Assembly: GCF_019263805.1 (NCBI RefSeq)
Contig: NZ_CP079195.1
Location: 2,963,001-3,027,000, forward strand
Length of the DNA stretch: 64,000 nucleotides
DNA from: Polaribacter sp. NJDZ03
GTDB taxonomy: Bacteria; Bacteroidota; Bacteroidia; Flavobacteriales; Flavobacteriaceae
Direction of reading: 5' to 3'
Shown here: positions 28,201-35,172 of the stretch, piece after piece
Layout: each line of letters starts with the position of its first letter
How positions within the stretch are numbered: position 1 is the stretch's first letter
The notes under the pieces: generated by a model
What the model saw: only the letters and a program-made list of their open reading frames with translations
What the model was told of the DNA's origin: nothing
The model's database searches: none
Translations under genes and position numbers: made by a program

Positions 28201-28574
28201 AAGATTTTGTAAATAGATGGACGGTTCCTGGAGATGAGAATTTTACAAATATTCCTGTTATTGCTAGTGCACAACAACAAGCAACTATTAATAATTTAAA
28301 TGTAGCTTACAATGCTTATAATTATTCAACTGCTCGTGTTGCAGACGGAGATTTCTTAAGAATGAAAAACATTGCTTTAGGGTATTCGTTTAATAAGCAA
28401 TTAACCGATAAACTAGGTCTTTCTTCTTTTAGCGTAAGATTTCAAGGTACTAACTTGTTCCTAATTTATTCAGATTCTGCATTAAATGGACAAGATCCAG
28501 AGTTTTATAATACAGGGGGTGTTGCTCTTCCTATAAGAAGACAATTCACAATGTCGTTAAATCTTAGTATATAA
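25239..28574 (+). CDS. SusC/RagA family TonB-linked outer-membrane protein
   Basis: 1111 residues. A signal peptide (to TFAQ) is followed by a carboxypeptidase-like regulatory domain (about 25-100), the plug (from NEIVITTGYDKINKKSFTGA; TIRGSSSIFG; LKDASATSLYGARARNGVV) and a large barrel ending at SLNLSI. SusC proteins import oligosaccharides or peptides through the outer membrane with a SusD lid. This is the first gene of a four-gene operon with tiny gaps. The partners (HExxH lipoprotein and DUF4302) point to peptide- or protein-derived substrates, not to a glycan; no glycosidase is nearby. Confidence 0.95.
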   Translation: MKLKTNFILTLFLAFVVQMTFAQDKKISGTVSDKTGVLPGVSVVNKTLKKGVETDFDGKFTIIANNGDVLVFRYLGMKTIEKVVNGDTVNVILEEDEQSLNEIVITTGYDKINKKSFTGAASTIRMEDVKIDGVIDVARMLEGRTPGVSIQNISGTFGAAPKITIRGSSSIFGNNAPLYVIDGVVQEDIVEANLDQLSSGNAETLISSSIAGVNANDIRKIDILKDASATSLYGARARNGVVVITTKSGRKSSPLKVTYSLEQTVRDLPSYSQYDILDSKENLSILKELEAKGFLELPSVAQARYGGVYAIMANRTNTYNPETGRFLLENTPEARNSFLQQYELGNTDWFKKLFRQSLTQNHSLSFSGGGEKSAMYASVSFFNDPGWSVAENVNRLTFNLKNTFYFSDKFNLTLSSNASIREQRAPGTFERQTDNVSGDVSRDFDINPFSYALNTSRTLRPRDANGNLEYYRNNWADFNILEEIENNYIDLNLRDIRFQIDASYKLSEHITYDFNSAARYVNSVREHNVKENSNVIKAYNANETTIVRDANIFLFTDPENPNATPVPVLGEGGIYNKNDNFLTTYYLRNSFNYNNIFKDKHELNVLLGQELRYVDRSSTDFTGYGLQYENGYVPFTDPRVLEKIITEGDNYFALNNERERTVAFFGKATYGYDDRYIFSLTGRYDGSNRQGQTSSSRWLPTGSVSAKWNATNEDFLQDSNTVSNLAVRGSYGLVATPGSATNAAAIFQSLISNRLIPGDRETYLNISDLQNSELTWEKQYELNLGLDLGLFNNKVFLTADVYFRDIFDNVDFVRTSGIGGQFIKQGNNADVTTDGFELGLTTTNIDTGNFKWTSSLNVSYYDQKITKLENTPIALGLVDQTGGNIEGYPINSLFSFKFDGLDSRGFPTFGLPEGSDVTTGVDFQNSVDVTDYLVFEGSVDPNISGGFSNNFKYKNWSLDVLITGSGGNKVRLNPLYSSQYSDLDVFSKDFVNRWTVPGDENFTNIPVIASAQQQATINNLNVAYNAYNYSTARVADGDFLRMKNIALGYSFNKQLTDKLGLSSFSVRFQGTNLFLIYSDSALNGQDPEFYNTGGVALPIRRQFTMSLNLSI

Positions 28575-28594
28575 TTAATCTTAAAAAATAAAAC

Positions 28595-30070
28595 ATGTTA
28601 AAAAATAAATTTAATATTTTACTTTATATCTTCATTTTCTCTTTTTTAGGGTGTGAAGGTTATTTAACCGAGCTACCGGATAATAGGACTAATATTGATT
28701 CTGCAGATAAAATAGCAGCATTAACTACAGGGGCTTATACGGAAGCAAACTATATGTTAATAGCAGAGTTAATGTCTGATAATGCAAGTGAAAAATTTGT
28801 AAATGGAGGAGATCAATTAGATCTTGAAATGTATCAATGGCAAGATTCTAATTTAGAAACAGACAGAGATGCACCAGTATTCTTTTGGAATAATACATAT
28901 GAAGCAATTGCTCAAGCAAACCAAGCCTTAGCGTCTATAGAAGAACTTTCTGGTTCTATAAATTTAGATGCACAAAAAGGAGAAGCACTTTTAGCAAGAG
29001 CGTATGCACATTTTATGTTAGTAACATTTTGGGGAAAAACCTATAATCCTGCTACAGCAAGTTCAGATTTAGGAGTGCCTTACGTGATAAGTCCAGAAAC
29101 AGCATTAATACAAGAATATACAAGAAATACAGTACAAGAAGTATACGACCTAATTGAAAAAGATTTAACAGAAGGTTTAAGGCTTGTAAAAAATGAATAT
29201 AAAGAACCTAAATTTCATTTTACCAAAGATGCTGCCAATGCATTTGCAACAAGGTTTTATTTATATAAGGGAGATTGGGATAATGTAATATTATATGCTT
29301 CTAAAGTTATTTCTAATCCACAAACAGAGATTAGAGATGACGTTGCGTATGGTAGTTTATCTTATTCAGAAACAGCTAGAACATATGGTAGTGCTTTAGA
29401 TAGAACAAATTTATTATTAAGTTCAACTTCATCTTTATGGGCACGTAAGTTTGCGAGTTCTAGGTTTGGTTTAAGTTCTAATCTTGCAAGTCAATTCTTT
29501 TTTGGAGGTAGTGGAAATCCTTTTGGTAAAGCTTGGGCTTATAGAGTATTTGGAAATGATGAGGTATATAACTTACCAAAATTTGATGAATATTTTAAAA
29601 TAACAAATCAAAGTGCGGGTACAGGTCTACCTTATTTAGGTATTGTTTTATTTGATAAAGATGAAGTTTTATTAAACAGAGCAGAAGCTTATGCTATGAA
29701 AGAAAATTATGCAGCATCTTTAAGCGATTTAACATCTTTTTTATCATTAAAAACTGCAAACTTTAATGCCGCAACAGATATACTAGAAGAGTCTGATCTG
29801 ACTTCTAGATACCCTGTAATAGAAAATGAGTTTACGCCGTTCTATACTTTAAATGATACGCAAACATCATTTATAAAAGGTATTGCAGATTTTAAAAGAA
29901 GAGAATATTATCATGAAGGTTTGAGATGGTTTGATGTAAAAAGATTTCAATTAGAAGTTACACATTCATTTAATAACTCTCCTATAGTATTAACAAAAGA
30001 AGATAAGCGAAAAGAATTACAAATACCATTAACAGCACAAAATTTTGGTGTAACACCTAATCCTAGATAA
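28595..30070 (+). CDS. SusD/RagB family substrate-binding lipoprotein
   Basis: 491 residues with a lipoprotein signal (FSFLGC, Cys19) and the SusD start (YLTELPDNRTNID). Helical TPR-like segments include ARAYAHFMLVTFWG and RAEAYAMKENYAASL, and the C-terminal signature RREYYHEGLRWFDVKRF is typical of the family. It should form the lid on the SusC channel at the cell surface and capture the substrate. It starts 20 bases after susC. Confidence 0.94.
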   Translation: MLKNKFNILLYIFIFSFLGCEGYLTELPDNRTNIDSADKIAALTTGAYTEANYMLIAELMSDNASEKFVNGGDQLDLEMYQWQDSNLETDRDAPVFFWNNTYEAIAQANQALASIEELSGSINLDAQKGEALLARAYAHFMLVTFWGKTYNPATASSDLGVPYVISPETALIQEYTRNTVQEVYDLIEKDLTEGLRLVKNEYKEPKFHFTKDAANAFATRFYLYKGDWDNVILYASKVISNPQTEIRDDVAYGSLSYSETARTYGSALDRTNLLLSSTSSLWARKFASSRFGLSSNLASQFFFGGSGNPFGKAWAYRVFGNDEVYNLPKFDEYFKITNQSAGTGLPYLGIVLFDKDEVLLNRAEAYAMKENYAASLSDLTSFLSLKTANFNAATDILEESDLTSRYPVIENEFTPFYTLNDTQTSFIKGIADFKRREYYHEGLRWFDVKRFQLEVTHSFNNSPIVLTKEDKRKELQIPLTAQNFGVTPNPR

Positions 30071-30072
30071 TT

Positions 30073-30924
30073 ATGAGATATATATATATTTTAATAGCAT
30101 TCGTCTTTCTAACACTAGCTATCTCTTGTGCAAAAACAGAAGATACTTTAACAGAGAGTAATTTAGACACAGAAACACCCTCTTTAAACGCTACAGATAT
30201 TTGGTTAAGAGGTAATTATACTTCTCCTTACAATATTGAGGTGTTTTATAATTGGAATGAAAATAGAGTAGATTTTAATAGATATTTGTTTCCTCCAACA
30301 GTAGAAAAAGTAAAGCCTGCAATGGAAGCAGTGAAAGCTATTTGGTTGGAAACTTATAGAGAAGTAGCTGGTGATGATTTTGTAAAATTAATAGCACCTA
30401 GAGAAATTTTATTAATAGGAGGTATCAATTTAAACCCTTCAGGAACTATTACATTAGGTCTTGCAGAAGGGGGTAAAAGAATTACTTTTTTTAATACAGA
30501 TTTAGTAGATCTAAAAGATAGAAATCAATTAATTAGATTTGTATCAACAATACAACATGAGTACACACACATTATCAATCAAACAGTACCTTTTGATGAA
30601 GAAACTTTTGAACAAATAACCCCTTCTGGTTATACCGCTCAATGGTTTAATAGCTCTATTGCTGAAGCAAGAGAATTAGGGTTTATATCAGACTACGCGA
30701 GATCTAATGAAACAGAAGATTTTGCAGAGATGGTTACTGCATTGCTTTCTAATGATAATGCAAGTTATAATGCAATTATTGATGCAATAACAAGTGAACA
30801 AGCAAAGACTGATATTAGAGCAAAAGAAGCGCTTGTAGTTACTTATTTTAAATCAGAATTTGATATAGATATTTATGAGCTTCAAAGAGTTGCAGCAGAG
30901 AATGTATTAAAAGTATTAAATTAA
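30073..30924 (+). CDS. Substrate-import-associated zinc metallohydrolase lipoprotein (HExxH)
   Basis: 283 residues. A lipoprotein signal (LAISC, Cys19) precedes a metallopeptidase-like domain with His162-Glu163-x-x-His166 (QHEYTHIINQ) and a downstream acidic segment NETEDFAEM (about 215) that can give the third zinc ligand. It matches the family of SusCD-linked lipoproteins with a HExxH motif (TIGR04549 in my memory). It probably cleaves or processes peptides at the surface before import. It starts two bases after susD. Confidence 0.85.
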   Translation: MRYIYILIAFVFLTLAISCAKTEDTLTESNLDTETPSLNATDIWLRGNYTSPYNIEVFYNWNENRVDFNRYLFPPTVEKVKPAMEAVKAIWLETYREVAGDDFVKLIAPREILLIGGINLNPSGTITLGLAEGGKRITFFNTDLVDLKDRNQLIRFVSTIQHEYTHIINQTVPFDEETFEQITPSGYTAQWFNSSIAEARELGFISDYARSNETEDFAEMVTALLSNDNASYNAIIDAITSEQAKTDIRAKEALVVTYFKSEFDIDIYELQRVAAENVLKVLN

Positions 30925-30926
30925 AA

Positions 30927-32201
30927 ATGAAACAAATGAAACAAATTATAAATAAAATAAGTCTTATTGCTGTTGCATTTTTTATTTTAAATGCATGTAC
31001 AACAAATAATGATCCTGATGAAGTTTTTAATGAGGTACCATCAGTTAGGTTAACTAAGCAAAAAGAAGATTTAAGAGAGTTGCTTCAGTCTTCTGAAGAT
31101 GGATGGAAAGTAACCTATTTTACAGATGATTCTCAATTAGGAGGATATACGTATTTAATGGATTTTACTGGAGACAAAACAGTAGAAATGGATTCTGACT
31201 TTGGTTCAACTCAAGGAACAAGAACGGCTAGTGAATGGGATGTTACCCTTGGATCTACGGTAAAACTTACTTTTACAACCAGAAATAAAATACACGAATT
31301 ATCAGACTCTAATAATGCTCCTGATGCCGATTTAACTGGTCAAGGATATTTAGGAAGCTTTGAATTCTTGTATTATGGTACAGATGGAGATAATATTATC
31401 TTTAGAGCAAATAGAGGTTTTAATGAGGTTATATTTAAAAAAGCTACTTCTGCTGACTGGAGTGATTTAAGTAAAAATAATACTATCGTAAGTGCTATTT
31501 CTGGTCAGTTAGCTTATGAAGTTGGTGGAGATATTAATTTTTTTAGTTTTAATAATGCTAGAAGGTTTGTTTCTAACTTAGATACACAAATTAATGATAC
31601 AGATTTTGGAATTGGTTACACGCCAACAGGTATTACTATAAGTCCTGCAATCATAGCAGATAATGGTAATGGGTATTCTAATTTTACGTTAAATGATGCA
31701 AGAAATAAGTTTGTATCTGAAGATGGTGAATTTTCTATATCAATTTTAACAGCTCCTTTTAATATTAATGAACAATTTGCAATAAACGTTGTTGGTGTAG
31801 GAGAAGTTTCTGATACGTTTTTTAATACTTTTGTAGAAATTTATAATGCTAGTCTTGCTGCAAGAAATTGGACATTAGGTACTACTATGGATTTTGGTAC
31901 TGTTACAAATTTTGATGGTACTGATTCAAGCATATTGATTTATAATGTTAGTCCTACGTCAGCATTTATTGGTAGGTATAACCTATCTTTTGCGGGTGTT
32001 TTTGGTAATTCTAACTTATTAAACATATCAAGAACAGGTCCAGGTACTAACTGGAGTTTCTTTACTTATCTAGACCCTATGGTAGCTTTAATTGTAGATA
32101 ATGCACCTTATTCTGTAGAAGCATCATCTACTACAGATCCAACAGTAGTTAAATTAACTAGTGTTGCAAATCCAGATGTTTGGTTTATTATTAGAAGATA
32201 A
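30927..32201 (+). CDS. DUF4302 family lipoprotein
   Basis: 424 residues with a lipoprotein signal (FFILNAC, Cys24). The conserved opening, RLTKQKEDLRELLQSSEDGWKV split here as RLTKQKEDLREL and SSEDGWKVTYF, marks DUF4302, a family encoded at the end of SusCD-HExxH operons. The rest is beta-rich with no catalytic motif, consistent with a surface substrate-binding protein. The first Met at 30927 or the one at 30936 could be the start; both keep the lipobox. Confidence 0.82.
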   Translation: MKQMKQIINKISLIAVAFFILNACTTNNDPDEVFNEVPSVRLTKQKEDLRELLQSSEDGWKVTYFTDDSQLGGYTYLMDFTGDKTVEMDSDFGSTQGTRTASEWDVTLGSTVKLTFTTRNKIHELSDSNNAPDADLTGQGYLGSFEFLYYGTDGDNIIFRANRGFNEVIFKKATSADWSDLSKNNTIVSAISGQLAYEVGGDINFFSFNNARRFVSNLDTQINDTDFGIGYTPTGITISPAIIADNGNGYSNFTLNDARNKFVSEDGEFSISILTAPFNINEQFAINVVGVGEVSDTFFNTFVEIYNASLAARNWTLGTTMDFGTVTNFDGTDSSILIYNVSPTSAFIGRYNLSFAGVFGNSNLLNISRTGPGTNWSFFTYLDPMVALIVDNAPYSVEASSTTDPTVVKLTSVANPDVWFIIRR

Positions 32202-32220
32202 TTAGCGTACTTATAATTCT

Positions 32221-32263
32221 AAAAAAAGTCTTAGGTTTTCTAGAAAATCTAAGGCTTTTTTAT
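32221..32263 (+). terminator. Terminator of the SusCD operon
   Basis: AAAAAAGTCTTAGGTTTTC pairs with GAAAATCTAAGGCTTTTTT with small mismatches, and T residues follow. It lies 20 bases after the DUF4302 stop. Confidence 0.85.
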
Positions 32264-32322
32264 TTAAATAATTTTAATTGCAACTTTAATAACGTTTATT
32301 TCTTCGAATTGATTAATTATCA

Positions 32323-32330
32323 TATATTTG
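32323..32330 (+). promoter_or_regulatory. -7 box TATATTTG of the HU gene
   Basis: Perfect TAnnTTTG followed by CATCCGCATTTT. The same box and almost the same following bases occur before rplU (60938). The ATG is 50 bases on. No good -33 element is visible. Confidence 0.7.
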
Positions 32331-32380
32331 CATCCGCATTTTTGAAAGTAAATTAATAAAAATATAGTAAAAATAGAGAC

Positions 32381-32671
32381 ATGACGAAAGCAGATATCGT
32401 ATCAAAAATTTCAGATAAATCAGGAATCGAAAAAACAGATGTTTTAGCAACTGTAGAGGCATTCATGACTGAAGTGAAAGATGCATTAGAAAATGGCGAC
32501 AACGTTTATTTGAGAGGTTTTGGTAGTTTTATTATCAAAACAAGAGCAGAAAAGACAGGTAGAAATATTTCTAAGAATACTACAATTAAGATTCCAGCAC
32601 ACAATATTCCAGCCTTTAAACCGGCAAAAACTTTTACTGAAGGAGTGAAAAGTAAAGTAGTAGTAAAGTAA
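32381..32671 (+). CDS. HU family DNA-binding protein
   Basis: 96 residues. Typical HU/IHF fold: helical N-terminus (MTKADIVSKISDKSGIEK), beta arm GFGSFIIKTRAEKTGRNISKN, and the tip KIPAHNIPAFKPAKTF. It is a nucleoid protein that bends DNA. The length is normal and the initiating ATG is clear. In related genomes HU, RNase E/G and mutY lie together; here the SusCD operon separates HU from mutY. Confidence 0.95.
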   Translation: MTKADIVSKISDKSGIEKTDVLATVEAFMTEVKDALENGDNVYLRGFGSFIIKTRAEKTGRNISKNTTIKIPAHNIPAFKPAKTFTEGVKSKVVVK

Positions 32672-32723
32672 CAAACACACAATATTAATCTAAATCTTAA
32701 CAGATTTAAAAATTCTAAACATT

Positions 32724-32816
32724 ATGCCAAGCGGTAAAAAAAGAAAAAGAGCTAAGATCTCTACACACAAGAGAAAGAAAAGAGCAAGAGCAAATAGACA
32801 CAAGAAGAAAAAGTAA
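32724..32816 (+). CDS. 30-residue Lys/Arg-rich protein (AURKAIP1/COX24-like, probable ribosome-associated)
   Basis: The frame ATG 32724 to TAA 32816 encodes MPSGKKRKRAKISTHKRKKR plus ten more residues ending HKKKK: 30 residues, over half Lys or Arg, without acidic residues. It lies between HU and rng, 52 bases after HU. Tiny proteins of this type in Bacteroidota are annotated with the AURKAIP1/COX24 (mS38-like) domain, related to small basic ribosomal proteins. I infer an rRNA-binding role; none is proven here. A terminator stem covers its stop codon. Confidence 0.75.
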   Translation: MPSGKKRKRAKISTHKRKKRARANRHKKKK

Positions 32817-32834
32817 GCATCCGCTTACTTTTTC
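32807..32834 (+). terminator. Terminator hairpin overlapping the stop codon of the small basic gene
   Basis: Perfect 12-bp stem (32807-32818 with 32823-32834, arms GAAAAAGTAAGC and GCTTACTTTTTC) with a four-base loop. The TAA at 32814-32816 lies inside the 5' arm. The T-run is inside the 3' arm, so a translating ribosome would cover the hairpin. Confidence 0.75.
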
Positions 32835-32874
32835 GTTTATTGTATAACGAAAAGAAAAAAGTTCATTGACATAA

Positions 32875-32945
32875 GAGATTAAATAATCTCACACGGTATT
32901 ACAAATACCTGACAATATTAATCCCATCTGCACAATTATGTGTAG
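32875..32945 (+). promoter_or_regulatory. Structured 5' leader of the RNase E/G gene (three hairpins)
   Basis: Three consecutive stem-loops: GAGATT/AATCTC (32875-32890), GGTATT/AATACC (32895-32909) and CTGCACA/TGTGTAG (32928-32945). They end 18 bases before the rng ATG. In E. coli the rne 5' leader hairpins mediate autoregulation; the same role here is an inference. Confidence 0.5.
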
Positions 32946-32963
32946 AGTTAAAACCATTTCAGC

Positions 32964-34487
32964 ATGAAAACAGAATTAATAATTCGTTCAAATTCATCTG
33001 ATATTGATTTTGCCTTATTAAGAGATGGAAAACTTATTGAATTAAATAATGAAACTAGTGATAACAAATTCTCGGTTGGCGATATATTTTTAGCCAAAAT
33101 AGGAAAAGTTTTAACTGGTTTAAATGCAGCCTTTGTAAATGTAGGATACCCAAAAGACGGGTTTTTACATTATCATGATTTAGGTGCGCAAGTAAACTCA
33201 TTAAATTCGTTCATTAAGAAAGTAAGCACAGGTAAGTATAAAGAATTCACTTTAAAGAGCTTCCAAAAAGAGGAAGATATCAACAAAGACGGTAGTATTA
33301 ACCAAGTACTAAAAACAGGGCAAAACCTATTAGTACAAATAGTAAAAGAACCAATTTCTACAAAAGGACCACGATTAAGTTCAGAGTTGTCCATAGCAGG
33401 TAGATTTTTGGTTTTAGTTCCTTTTTCTAACCGAGTTTCTGTTTCTCAAAAAATAGCAGACCCAAAAGAAAAAGAACGTTTAAAAAGATTAGCAAAAAGC
33501 ATTAAGCCAAAAGGGTTTGGTGTTATTTTAAGAACTGTTGCCGAAGGCAAAAAAGTAGCAGAACTAGATAAAGATTTGCAAAACTCATTAGAACGTTGGG
33601 TAAGAATGTGTAAAAGTATACCTAATACAAACACACCAACAAAAATTTTAAGCGAGTTAAACAGAGCATCCTCTATCTTAAGAGATGTTATGAATGATTC
33701 TTTTACTAGTATTGTAACAAATGATGAAACTTTGAAAGAAGAAATAAAAGAGTATTTACAAGAAATTTATCCCGAAAAGGAAAAAATTGTAAAATTACAC
33801 AAATCTGAGACTCCTATTTTTGAAAAATACGGAATTGAAAGGCAAATTAAAACATCGTTTGGTAAAACAGTTTCTATGAGTAAAGGTGCCTATTTAGTTA
33901 TAGAGCACACAGAAGCATTACACGTTATTGATGTAAATAGCGGAAACCGTTCTAATAAAGCTGGTTCTCAAGAAGACACTGCATTAGAAGTAAATCTAAT
34001 TTCAGCTACAGAAATAGCACGACAGTTACAACTGCGTGATATGGGAGGTATTATAGTTGTAGATTTTATTGATATGCACAAAGCAGAAAATAGAAATAAA
34101 CTGTTTCAGCATTTAAAAGATCAAATGGCTTTAGATAGAACAAAGCACAAAATATTACCTCCAAGTAAGTTTGGATTGGTACAAATTACAAGACAAAGGG
34201 TAAGACCCGAGTTAAGTATAAAAACTACCGAAGCCAACCCAAATATTAATGGAGAAGTAGAAGCACCTATTGTTTTGTTAGACAAAATAGAAGCAGATTT
34301 AGAGAAGTTTATGTCAACCTCTAAAGCAGGAAAAGTACAATTAAATGTACACCCTTTTATTGCATCTTATCTAACAAAAGGAGTAAATTCTATTCGTTTT
34401 AAATGGTATTTAAAACACAAAAAGTGGATTACAATTATACCTCGTGACGCTTACACATACTTAAATTATAAATTTAAATCTAAATAG
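32964..34487 (+). CDS. rng: Ribonuclease E/G
   Basis: 507 residues, the RNase G-like length without the long scaffold tail of RNase E. An S1 RNA-binding domain (SVGDIFLAKIGKVLTGLNAA, then DGFLHYHDLG) lies at about 33-130. Two metal-binding acidic motifs, HVIDVNSGNRS and GIIVVDFIDM, form the catalytic site, and VQITRQRVRPEL follows in the C-terminal part. The enzyme makes single-strand cuts in mRNA and rRNA precursors. Grouping with HU and the basic protein is the usual flavobacterial order. Confidence 0.94.
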   Translation: MKTELIIRSNSSDIDFALLRDGKLIELNNETSDNKFSVGDIFLAKIGKVLTGLNAAFVNVGYPKDGFLHYHDLGAQVNSLNSFIKKVSTGKYKEFTLKSFQKEEDINKDGSINQVLKTGQNLLVQIVKEPISTKGPRLSSELSIAGRFLVLVPFSNRVSVSQKIADPKEKERLKRLAKSIKPKGFGVILRTVAEGKKVAELDKDLQNSLERWVRMCKSIPNTNTPTKILSELNRASSILRDVMNDSFTSIVTNDETLKEEIKEYLQEIYPEKEKIVKLHKSETPIFEKYGIERQIKTSFGKTVSMSKGAYLVIEHTEALHVIDVNSGNRSNKAGSQEDTALEVNLISATEIARQLQLRDMGGIIVVDFIDMHKAENRNKLFQHLKDQMALDRTKHKILPPSKFGLVQITRQRVRPELSIKTTEANPNINGEVEAPIVLLDKIEADLEKFMSTSKAGKVQLNVHPFIASYLTKGVNSIRFKWYLKHKKWITIIPRDAYTYLNYKFKSK

Positions 34488-34527
34488 TTTTAAATATTAT
34501 AGTATAAAGGCAATAATTTTTTATCAA

Positions 34528-34560
34528 AAAACCCCGAAACATTTATGTTTCGGGGTTTTG
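34528..34560 (+). terminator. Terminator of rng
   Basis: AAAACCCCGAAAC pairs with GTTTCGGGGTTTT around a six-base loop, followed by TG and T-rich sequence. Confidence 0.92.
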
Positions 34561-34587
34561 TGTTTTATAAGATTTTGGTAATTCTTT

Positions 34588-34680
34588 GGGCGTTACCACA
34601 AGGGTCAGGCTTTCGCACTCGCTTTTTTTATTCAGAAAAAGAATAAAAAAGAGCTCAAACAATTGCTCTATCCTTAACGC
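34588..34680. repeat. Interspersed repeat, family A copy 2
   Basis: Starts GGGCGTTACCACAAGGGTC, contains CGCACTCG, an inverted repeat TTTTTTATTC/GAATAAAAAA around the centre, then a 20-base block (34645-34664) that is identical to 49765-49784. It ends CCTTAACGC. This GGGCGT-to-ACGC form looks like the longer version of a dispersed element in this group of bacteria. Confidence 0.75.
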
Positions 34681-34779
34681 ATATAGAGAAATAGATAGAG
34701 TAGTTATTTTAAAAAACACCTAGCTATTTCTAAGCAAAGAGAAGTCTCATAACGGTAATAATACAGCAGTAAATCACCC

Positions 34780-35158
34780 ACAATTGTCATCCGCCGTTAG
34801 GAGAAATCACATGATCGTTATCTCATAACAGTACACTGCAACACTTGTCACTTCGAAAGCAAAGAGAAGTCTCATAACAGTGATAACGTATTAGTAAACC
34901 ACCACAATTGTCATTTCGATGTTAGGAGAAATCACATAAAGAAGCTAACGCAAAACAGAACAACTTCATGAGATTTCTCCCAAAAGGGTCGAAATGACAA
35001 AACTGTGTAGCAAAACTGAACGCTAATAAATCCCCCCAACTTATCATCCAACATTAGGAGAAATCACATAAAGAAGCTAACGCAAAACAGAGGAACTTCA
35101 TGGGATTTCTCCCAAAATGGTCGAAAAGACAAAATTGTGTAGCAAAACTGAACGCTAA
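34780..35158. repeat. Interspersed repeats, family B: tandem pair of ~120-bp units plus fragments
   Basis: Two near-identical units lie at about 34904-35025 and 35038-35158, sharing GAGAAATCACATAAAGAAGC and GTGTAGCAAAACTGAACGCT. Each has inverted ends of the type GTCATTTCGA and TCGAAATGAC, with inner GGAGAAATC/GATTTCTCC. Partial copies lie at 34783-34812 and 34848-34880. The second unit has decayed ends (TATCATCC, AAAAGAC), so they are not recent clones of each other at the tips. Confidence 0.85.
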
Positions 35159-35172
35159 GAATAACGTTGCAA

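Larger units (their letters stand above)
34488..35172. other. Repeat-rich intergenic region
   Basis: About 685 bp between two convergent genes, containing the rng terminator (34528-34560), one family A element (34588-34680) and a cluster of family B elements (34780-35158). No reading frame of note is present. It is the longest gene-free and most repetitive stretch of the window. Confidence 0.8.

Noticed and set aside
25239..32201. Polysaccharide utilisation locus
   Set aside because: SusCD genes are present but no glycoside hydrolase, lyase or sulfatase; the HExxH and DUF4302 genes suggest another substrate.
34780..35158. CRISPR-like direct repeats
   Set aside because: Units of about 120 bases with inverted ends and only two full copies, no regular spacers and no cas genes.
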